This document shows, one piece after another, positions 8,458-12,872 of a stretch of 12,872 nucleotides of DNA. The translations under genes were made by a program, and so were the position numbers. Source of the stretch: Leadbetterella sp051649345. Its GTDB lineage: Bacteria > Bacteroidota > Bacteroidia > Cytophagales > Spirosomataceae. Below the pieces are notes generated by a model. That model had not been told where the DNA came from and did no database searches. It worked only from the letters and a program-made list of their open reading frames with translations. Each line of letters starts with the position of its first letter. Within the stretch, counting starts at the first letter, position 1. The DNA is taken from contig JBOFGX010000215.1 of NCBI GenBank assembly GCA_051649345.1, positions 1-12,872 of the forward strand, written 5' to 3'.

Positions 8458-9315
8458 TCAGTAAAACCTGGAATACAACTTAATAAAAGTAACAATAAAC
8501 GGCATAGAAAGCAATAGTCCATCAAATCTATCCAAGAAACCGCCGTGACCTGGCAAAATACTACCCGAGTCCTTGATGGCTATGGACCGCTTAAACAACG
8601 ACTCTACTAGGTCGCCTAGTGTACCCGTGATCACAATTATATTAGCAATTATGACCCATTCAACTGTTGACAGTGTTTTTGTGTAATAAGCGTATACTGC
8701 CGAAAAAATTACGGCTAAGATACCGCCTCCTACAAAGCCTTCCCATGTTTTTTTGGGAGATATACGTTCAAACAATTTTCGCTTTCCCAAAAACCTTCCT
8801 GAAAAATAGGCTCCAGAATCATTTGCCCACAGAATCAACAATACTCCCATAGGTAAAAAAGGCTGGAATGTATCTTTCAAAAACGCAAGCTCATTCATTA
8901 GTGTAAAAGGAATGGCGACATAGATCAAGCCCAGAAAAGTATACGCCAGATTTTCGAATGGTCTAGCATCTTTTTTCCTATATAATTTTATAAAAAACGT
9001 TAACGTCATCAAGGGAACGAGTAAATAATAATTATCGAAACTTAGCTTCCCAGTTTCTACAAAATAGGACAAGCTAACCATAACACCACCACAAAAAGTC
9101 CCATATACTTTCAATGGAAAGCTCCCGCTCATACCCAGCAATTTATAGAATTCGTATTGGGTAAACATACATAATCCAAGTATCAACAAGAAATATGTAA
9201 AACCACTCAAGGCAAAACCATCATAAAATATGGCTAACACGATTAAAGGTACAGCGATCAATGCTGTTACTATCCTTTGTGTTAAATTCGATTTATCTTT
9301 AATTTTTTCTATCAT
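8458..9315 (-). CDS. cdsA: Phosphatidate cytidylyltransferase (CDP-diacylglycerol synthase)
   Basis: CdsA makes CDP-diacylglycerol from phosphatidic acid and CTP in the inner membrane, the committed precursor of bacterial phospholipids. The product is 285 residues, a normal length for the family, and consists of about eight hydrophobic helices. The family signature near the C-terminus is complete at residues 239-265: S-L-F-K-R, then K-D-S-G, then L-P-G-H-G-G-F-L-D-R-F-D. It includes the acidic and lysine residues associated with metal and substrate binding. A second conserved stretch, SPKKTWEGFVGG, is also present upstream of it. The ATG is preceded by a GAGGA-like sequence within the 13-base gap after gldD, so gldD and cdsA are probably cotranscribed. 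Nothing about it looks truncated or foreign. Identification is very secure. Confidence 0.95.
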   Translation of the reverse strand: MIEKIKDKSNLTQRIVTALIAVPLIVLAIFYDGFALSGFTYFLLILGLCMFTQYEFYKLLGMSGSFPLKVYGTFCGGVMVSLSYFVETGKLSFDNYYLLVPLMTLTFFIKLYRKKDARPFENLAYTFLGLIYVAIPFTLMNELAFLKDTFQPFLPMGVLLILWANDSGAYFSGRFLGKRKLFERISPKKTWEGFVGGGILAVIFSAVYAYYTKTLSTVEWVIIANIIVITGTLGDLVESLFKRSIAIKDSGSILPGHGGFLDRFDGLLLSMPFIVTFIKLYSRFY

Positions 9316-9328
9316 AGGTATATCCTCG

Positions 9329-9916
9329 CTATTTTTTCCACTGCAAGGTTTCCATCAAATGCAAACAGTCTTTTTTTAAATAATCTACTACGGGTGTAAG
9401 TGAGTCATTAAGGGTAGCATACTTCAAATATACGGCACCTCGTATATAATGCTTGGTGGTATCCGTCATATAAAACTGAAAATGGCTGGGCACTTCACCT
9501 TCAATTTGGATGATTACACCGTTTTTCCCATTTTTAAAGTTCACTACTTGCTCTGTCTGTGACTCCGCTTTTATTTGGTGTTTAGCCGCCAATTTATAGG
9601 CATCTCTGATATGTGCATTCAATTTTTTAAGATCACCAAATAGTGGCTTATATGTGAGCTGTATTTTAGCTTCTAGCTCAGGGTACTCTACCAAAATCCA
9701 GTTGGGTTCTGCATCTTTGGATTTATCGGGTGTAATTACTGCATGCTTTGAATATTCAAAAGTGTACGGCATTGTACCATTTAGTGCTTGATACGTAGCA
9801 AGCGGTAGATCCAATCGTACAAATCCTTTGGGTTTTGGATAATAATCAGACACAGTCTTTCCACAAGACATCACCCACACAACAAGCAATAAACAAAAAC
9901 CACAATATCGTACCAT
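9329..9916 (-). CDS. gldD: Gliding motility lipoprotein GldD
   Basis: GldD is a lipoprotein required for gliding in Flavobacterium johnsoniae, where gld mutants are also affected in type IX secretion-dependent functions. The protein, 195 residues from the ATG at 9916, begins with a lipoprotein signal with lipobox V-M-S-C (Cys18). It then carries the family-typical 'YYPKPKGFVRLDLP' segment shortly after the Cys, 'MPYTFEYSKHAVI', a central 'KIQLTYKPL' strand, 'VPSHFQFYMTDTTKHYIRGA', and a C-terminal 'SLTPVVDYLKKDCLHLMETLQWKK'. A TTG codon three bases upstream (9917-9919) could extend it by one residue, but ATG is the better start. It heads the minus-strand run gldD-cdsA-CarboxypepD_reg protein. 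A matching -7 box lies about 40 bases upstream. The usual partner gldE is not beside it in this window. The assignment rests on recognisable motifs and length, with no competing family. Confidence 0.88.
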   Translation of the reverse strand: MVRYCGFCLLLVVWVMSCGKTVSDYYPKPKGFVRLDLPLATYQALNGTMPYTFEYSKHAVITPDKSKDAEPNWILVEYPELEAKIQLTYKPLFGDLKKLNAHIRDAYKLAAKHQIKAESQTEQVVNFKNGKNGVIIQIEGEVPSHFQFYMTDTTKHYIRGAVYLKYATLNDSLTPVVDYLKKDCLHLMETLQWKK

Positions 9917-9954
9917 CAATTTTTTTCTAAAACAGAAAAATAGTGCTAAAGATA

Positions 9955-9983
9955 CAAATATAAGCTGAAACGAAAAGGGGAAA
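9955..9983 (-). promoter_or_regulatory. Putative promoter for gldD-cdsA run
   Basis: On the minus strand, TATATTTG (plus positions 9955-9962) matches the Bacteroidota -7 consensus TAnnTTTG exactly. A weak -33-like TTTC lies 17 bases upstream of it (plus 9980-9983). The predicted transcription start near 9950 would give a leader of roughly 30 bases before the gldD ATG. This is consensus matching only; AT-rich sequence yields such boxes by chance. Confidence 0.5.
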
Positions 9984-10102
9984 TCGTGAAATGTATCTCC
10001 AAATCATACCATTCCATCTATCCAAAAAGCACATTTACTACCTAAAAAAATAAATATAAATATCTAACTCTTAAATACCACCGAATTAAGCTACTCACCT
10101 GC

Positions 10103-10110
10103 TACTTTTG
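10103..10110 (+). promoter_or_regulatory. Putative -7 promoter box of uup (leaderless or near-leaderless start)
   Basis: TACTTTTG matches the Bacteroidota -7 consensus TAnnTTTG and ends only four bases before the ATG at 10115. Because transcription in this group starts a few bases after the box, the mRNA would begin at or next to the start codon. No clear TTG-type -33 element is seen at the usual distance; the upstream region is a long A/T tract (about 10044-10075). Confidence 0.5.
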
Positions 10111-10114
10111 TATC

Positions 10115-11995
10115 ATGAACTATCTCTCAGCAGAAAATATCGGCCGTAACCTCGGCGAGCGTTGGTTATTTAAGAACTTGACTTTTGGGATTCTCCAAGG
10201 TGAAAAAATAGCACTCATAGGCTCTAACGGCTCAGGAAAGTCTTCCCTACTGGATGTTATGGCGGGGATTATCCCTGTAGACCAAGGTGTATTGAGTATC
10301 CGTAAAGATATCAGCGTGGGATACTTATCCCAAAATCCACCTTACATACCCTCTCAATCGATTTTGGATTTGCTTTTTTCAGATAATAATCCGAAAACTT
10401 TAGCCATAAAAAAGTACGAAGATGCTATTCATACTAATGATGCCACTCAAATATCAAAAAGCATAGAGGCTCTTAATGCTCTAGACGCTTGGGATTATGA
10501 ATCTACCGTCAAACAAATACTAGGAAAATTGGGTATTCACGATATTCACAAACCGATGGGAGAATTATCAGGAGGCCAACAAAAAAGAGTATTTTTGGCC
10601 AAAGTTCTTCTTCAAGAGCCCGACTTACTTATCTTAGATGAGCCAACCAACCATCTGGACGTAGATACGATTGAGTGGCTAGAAAGCCATCTATCCTCTG
10701 CCAATATCACGTTATTTTTAGTGACTCACGATAGATACTTCCTAGATAGAGTGTGCAATCGAATACTAGAACTAATAGATTCCAAAATACATCGATATGT
10801 GGGTAATTATGCCTATTTCTTGGAAAAAAAATCAGAACGAGCCGAAATAGAGGCTGTCACAATGGCTAAAGATAAAAATCTATTCAAGAAAGAACTAGAA
10901 TGGATGCGAAGGCAGCCCAAAGCCCGTACATCGAAAGCTCAATATCGAATAGATGCTTTTCAAGATCTTAAAGACAAAACCTCTAATCAAAAACGAGACG
11001 ATAAGCTAGAGCTAAGCGTAAAAGTTGAACGTATTGGAAACAAAATCATTGAGATTAATCATGTATCCAAATCCTTCAATAATACAACCTATATTAGCGA
11101 GTTTTCATATACATTCAAAAAAGGAGATAGAATAGGTATTGTTGGTCCCAACGGAATGGGAAAATCAACTTTGCTTTCCTTAATAACAGATGAACTCAAG
11201 CCTGATATAGGAAAAATCGTAAAAGGTGAAACCATCCGAATAGGTTACTACAAACAAACGGGGCTGGATTTTCGCAACGACCAAAAAGTCATCGATCAGA
11301 TCCGAGAAGTAGCCGAATATATAAAACTCGGTGACGGAAGAGAGATCACTGTTTCTAATTTCTTGACCCAGTTTTTATTCCCCCCCGCATTACAATACTC
11401 CCTAGTGGAAAAACTAAGCGGTGGCGAAAAAAGAAGGCTTCAGCTTATGCGAATTTTGGTTCAAAACCCCAATTTCTTAATATTGGATGAGCCTACCAAC
11501 GATCTAGACATAGACACGCTCAATGTTTTAGAAGAGTTTTTGCAAAACTTCGGTGGGTGTCTCTTGGTCGTCACGCACGATAGATATTTTCTGGATAGTA
11601 TTGTAGATCAAACATTCGCATTCGAAGGAGAAGGTTATATTCGACAATACCCTGGTAACTATACCGACTATAAAAATTGGCAAGAAGAGCAAGCGAAAGC
11701 CCTGCCAAAAACATCTTCTTCGAGTCAACCTTCTTCTTCATCTATAAATCAGAAAAATACTACCTCATCTGAAAAACGTAAACGAAGTTTTAAAGAACAA
11801 AAAGAATTTGACTTGCTTGAACAAGAAATTCAAAGTTTAGAAATCGAAAAGTTGACAATTACAGACGCTTTATCTAGTCCTTCGATTGAGTTCCAGAGGA
11901 TCACTACCTATTCTGAACGAATGGAAGCTATCGTTCAAGAACTCGAAACCAAAGAACTTCGTTGGCTTGAGCTGAGTGAACTTGAAGGACAATAG
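10115..11995 (+). CDS. uup: ABC-F family ATPase, Uup type
   Basis: This is a soluble tandem ABC ATPase of 626 residues with no membrane segments, as expected for ABC-F proteins, which act on ribosomes rather than as transporters. Domain 1 has Walker A GSNGSGKSS (36-44), signature LSGGQ (151-155), Walker B ending LDEPTNHLD (to 182) and the switch-His THD (204-206). An interdomain linker rich in charged residues spans about 235-300. Domain 2 has Walker A GPNGMGKST (344-352), LSGGE (434-438), Walker B ending LDEPTNDLD (to 465) and a second THD. The 'TNDLD' form in domain 2 and a C-terminal charged coiled coil (about 557-625, starting SFKEQKEFDLL) after a Ser-rich linker (533-553) point to Uup rather than EttA. 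In other bacteria Uup is linked to ribosome function and to precise excision or branched-DNA handling. The ATG is supported by the family's usual 'MNYLSxENI' opening. It is transcribed divergently from gldD. Confidence 0.88.
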   Translation: MNYLSAENIGRNLGERWLFKNLTFGILQGEKIALIGSNGSGKSSLLDVMAGIIPVDQGVLSIRKDISVGYLSQNPPYIPSQSILDLLFSDNNPKTLAIKKYEDAIHTNDATQISKSIEALNALDAWDYESTVKQILGKLGIHDIHKPMGELSGGQQKRVFLAKVLLQEPDLLILDEPTNHLDVDTIEWLESHLSSANITLFLVTHDRYFLDRVCNRILELIDSKIHRYVGNYAYFLEKKSERAEIEAVTMAKDKNLFKKELEWMRRQPKARTSKAQYRIDAFQDLKDKTSNQKRDDKLELSVKVERIGNKIIEINHVSKSFNNTTYISEFSYTFKKGDRIGIVGPNGMGKSTLLSLITDELKPDIGKIVKGETIRIGYYKQTGLDFRNDQKVIDQIREVAEYIKLGDGREITVSNFLTQFLFPPALQYSLVEKLSGGEKRRLQLMRILVQNPNFLILDEPTNDLDIDTLNVLEEFLQNFGGCLLVVTHDRYFLDSIVDQTFAFEGEGYIRQYPGNYTDYKNWQEEQAKALPKTSSSSQPSSSSINQKNTTSSEKRKRSFKEQKEFDLLEQEIQSLEIEKLTITDALSSPSIEFQRITTYSERMEAIVQELETKELRWLELSELEGQ

Positions 11996-12075
11996 AAAAG
12001 TCTATCAGGAACATCTGACAGTATCCGAATTCCTATAAAATCATGGCTTGACCGTTTCAAAAAAATATTTGGAAC

Positions 12076-12087
12076 ATTGCTAGCAAT
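12076..12087. repeat. Perfect 12-base palindrome upstream of DUF4136 gene
   Basis: ATTGCTAGCAAT is its own reverse complement. It lies about 60 bases upstream of the lipoprotein ATG, just upstream of a weak promoter-like pair (TTTC at 12087-12090 and TATACTTG at 12107-12114), so it would overlap the -33 side of that promoter. It could be a dimeric regulator site, but a single copy cannot prove that. Confidence 0.35.
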
Positions 12088-12114
12088 TTCGTAGTTTAAA
12101 GTGTATTATACTTG
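12087..12114 (+). promoter_or_regulatory. Weak putative promoter for DUF4136 lipoprotein gene
   Basis: TATACTTG (12107-12114) differs by one base from the TAnnTTTG consensus, and a TTTC lies 16 bases upstream. The predicted start near 12118 would leave a leader of about 29 bases. The match is weak and was chosen mainly by position. Confidence 0.3.
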
Positions 12115-12146
12115 TAGTCTTTGTCTTATATACTTTTAAAATTACT

Positions 12147-12716
12147 ATGATGATTAAAAAATTTACAAAAACCAGTATTTTCGCAATTGCGAGCTTTGTT
12201 TTGTTTCATTCATGTTCTTCTAATAGATTCTACGTTGATAATGATTACAGTTATGACGTTGACTTCACGAAATACTCGAGTTACACATTTTTGAATTGTG
12301 AAATTGACACCAACAACATTTGCACGGAAGTCCAAGACGCTATTCGTAGACAAATGAAAGCACGAGGATATAAAAAAACGGACGAAAGCCCAGGTTTACT
12401 TGTAAGCTATAGTATCATCAAAGATCGTGTAGGGTATAGAGGTTTTCAACAACCTACTATGGACAGATGGATCAATAAGTACGATCAAGACGAAACCTAC
12501 AAAGTTCAAAACATTACCTACAACGGAGGTATGATACTCGTATCCATGATAGATGCCACATCCAGCAGACTCATTTGGAGGGGATATGCATCGGGAGTTT
12601 TCAATACACAAACCACCAAACCTGTCAATTATTACCGATCTGTCGTTCGGAATATATTCGACCAATATCCATTATTTGCAGCAGGCCAAAAACCTACTAA
12701 AATATACGATATGTGA
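12147..12716 (+). CDS. DUF4136-like lipoprotein
   Basis: This 189-residue lipoprotein has a basic N-terminus, a hydrophobic segment and lipobox F-H-S-C (Cys23), so it should be anchored in a membrane facing the periplasm. The mature part resembles the DUF4136 family: an opening 'DVDFTKYSSYTFLNC' strand (V-D-F-x-x-Y-x-x-Y/F pattern), 'IRRQMKARGYKKTDESPGLLVSYSI' (a helix then strand), 'GGMILVSMIDATSSRLIWRGYASG' and a closing amphipathic helix 'YRSVVRNIFDQYP'. This family is widespread in Bacteroidota and has no defined function. Two ATGs lie in tandem (12147 and 12150), and either could be used. The gene stands alone between Uup and a strong terminator, so it is probably a single-gene transcript. 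The ancestry call is moderately sure; the role is unknown. Confidence 0.75.
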   Translation: MMIKKFTKTSIFAIASFVLFHSCSSNRFYVDNDYSYDVDFTKYSSYTFLNCEIDTNNICTEVQDAIRRQMKARGYKKTDESPGLLVSYSIIKDRVGYRGFQQPTMDRWINKYDQDETYKVQNITYNGGMILVSMIDATSSRLIWRGYASGVFNTQTTKPVNYYRSVVRNIFDQYPLFAAGQKPTKIYDM

Positions 12717-12743
12717 TTGTACAATTGATAAGTAAAAAAAATT

Positions 12744-12780
12744 AGGGTTTGATGTTCATAACGTCAAACCCTTTTTATTT
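12744..12780 (+). terminator. Intrinsic terminator after DUF4136 gene
   Basis: The arms AGGGTTTGATGTT (12744-12756) and AACGTCAAACCCT (12760-12772) form a 13-bp stem with one G-T wobble and a three-base loop. A T-rich tail (TTTTTATTT) follows. An A-run at 12734-12740 on the other side could make it work in both directions. It cleanly separates the lipoprotein gene from the next one. Confidence 0.85.
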
Positions 12781-12809
12781 AATTTTATGTTTATAAAAAC
12801 ATTAAATAT

Positions 12810-12872
12810 ATGCGTTCTCACGAAATTGATTATAAAATATTAGGCGAAGACATACAAGTAGTAGAGATAGAG
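12810..12872 (+). CDS. Start of a probable TIGR00266/AIM24-family protein (3' partial)
   Basis: Only the first 21 codons are inside the window. They begin M-R-S-H-E-I-D-Y-K-I and continue D-I-Q-V-V-E-I-E. This matches the opening I know from TIGR00266 (AIM24-like) proteins, beta-rich trimeric-type proteins of poorly known function that usually run a little over 200 residues. The frame is open to the window end, and the ATG follows the terminator by about 30 bases, so it starts a new transcript. With so few residues the family call is tentative, but the coding start is well placed. Confidence 0.55.
   Translation, partial: MRSHEIDYKILGEDIQVVEIE

Noticed and set aside
10115..11995. Antibiotic-resistance ABC-F protein (Msr/Vga/Lsa type)
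   Set aside because: The domain-2 TNDLD Walker B form and the C-terminal coiled coil after a Ser-rich linker fit housekeeping Uup, and there is no resistance-gene context.
12396..12665. Antisense open frame of 89 codons within the DUF4136 gene
   Set aside because: The plus-strand frame has a lipobox and family pattern; the reverse frame has neither.
1..12872. Defence island, mobile element, CRISPR or biosynthetic cluster
   Set aside because: No transposase, integrase, nuclease, reverse transcriptase, direct-repeat array or synthase motifs were seen; the content is mainly envelope and housekeeping genes with uniform base composition.

Overview
The window reads as a chromosomal stretch from a gliding member of the Bacteroidota, probably in or near the Cytophagales. 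The evidence is: an AT-rich sequence; a gliding-motility lipoprotein (GldD); a lipoprotein-type Omp85 protein next to TamB, which is the Bacteroidota TamL arrangement; a stand-alone CarboxypepD_reg-like protein; and TAnnTTTG-type -7 promoter boxes with little use of Shine-Dalgarno sequences. I cannot name a genus. No rRNA, tRNA, CRISPR array, insertion sequence, prophage or transfer signature was seen. All intergenic gaps are under 200 bases.

Layout. (1) Bases 1-6538, plus strand: a TamB-family protein whose 5' end lies outside the window, overlapping by 4 bases the gene for TamL, a lipid-anchored Omp85 barrel. Together they form an inner-to-outer-membrane translocation and assembly module. 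(2) Bases 6595-7680, plus strand: an AlkB-family membrane diiron hydroxylase with all nine expected histidines, 56 bases after TamL. (3) Bases 7718-9916, minus strand: a compact run transcribed gldD, then cdsA (CDP-diacylglycerol synthase), then a secreted CarboxypepD_reg-like protein. It has a good -7 box upstream of gldD and converges on alkB. (4) Bases 10115-11995, plus strand: a Uup-type ABC-F ATPase, divergent from gldD, whose -7 box lies so close to its ATG that the mRNA is probably leaderless. (5) Bases 12147-12716, plus strand: a DUF4136-like lipoprotein, closed by a strong intrinsic terminator. (6) From 12810: the first 21 codons of a probable TIGR00266/AIM24-family protein.

How the genes fit together. 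Most products act at the cell envelope: TamB/TamL in outer-membrane assembly and inter-membrane transport, CdsA in phospholipid synthesis, GldD in gliding and type IX secretion, and several lipoproteins or exported proteins. AlkB may act on alkyl or acyl chains in the inner membrane. Uup is the exception, being a cytoplasmic ribosome- or DNA-linked ATPase.

I found no convincing new multigene system here. The points most worth a second look are the AlkB homologue beside the TAM genes with a diverged substrate-side motif, the gldD-cdsA-CarboxypepD_reg linkage, the leaderless uup start, and a perfect 12-base palindrome at the DUF4136 promoter region.
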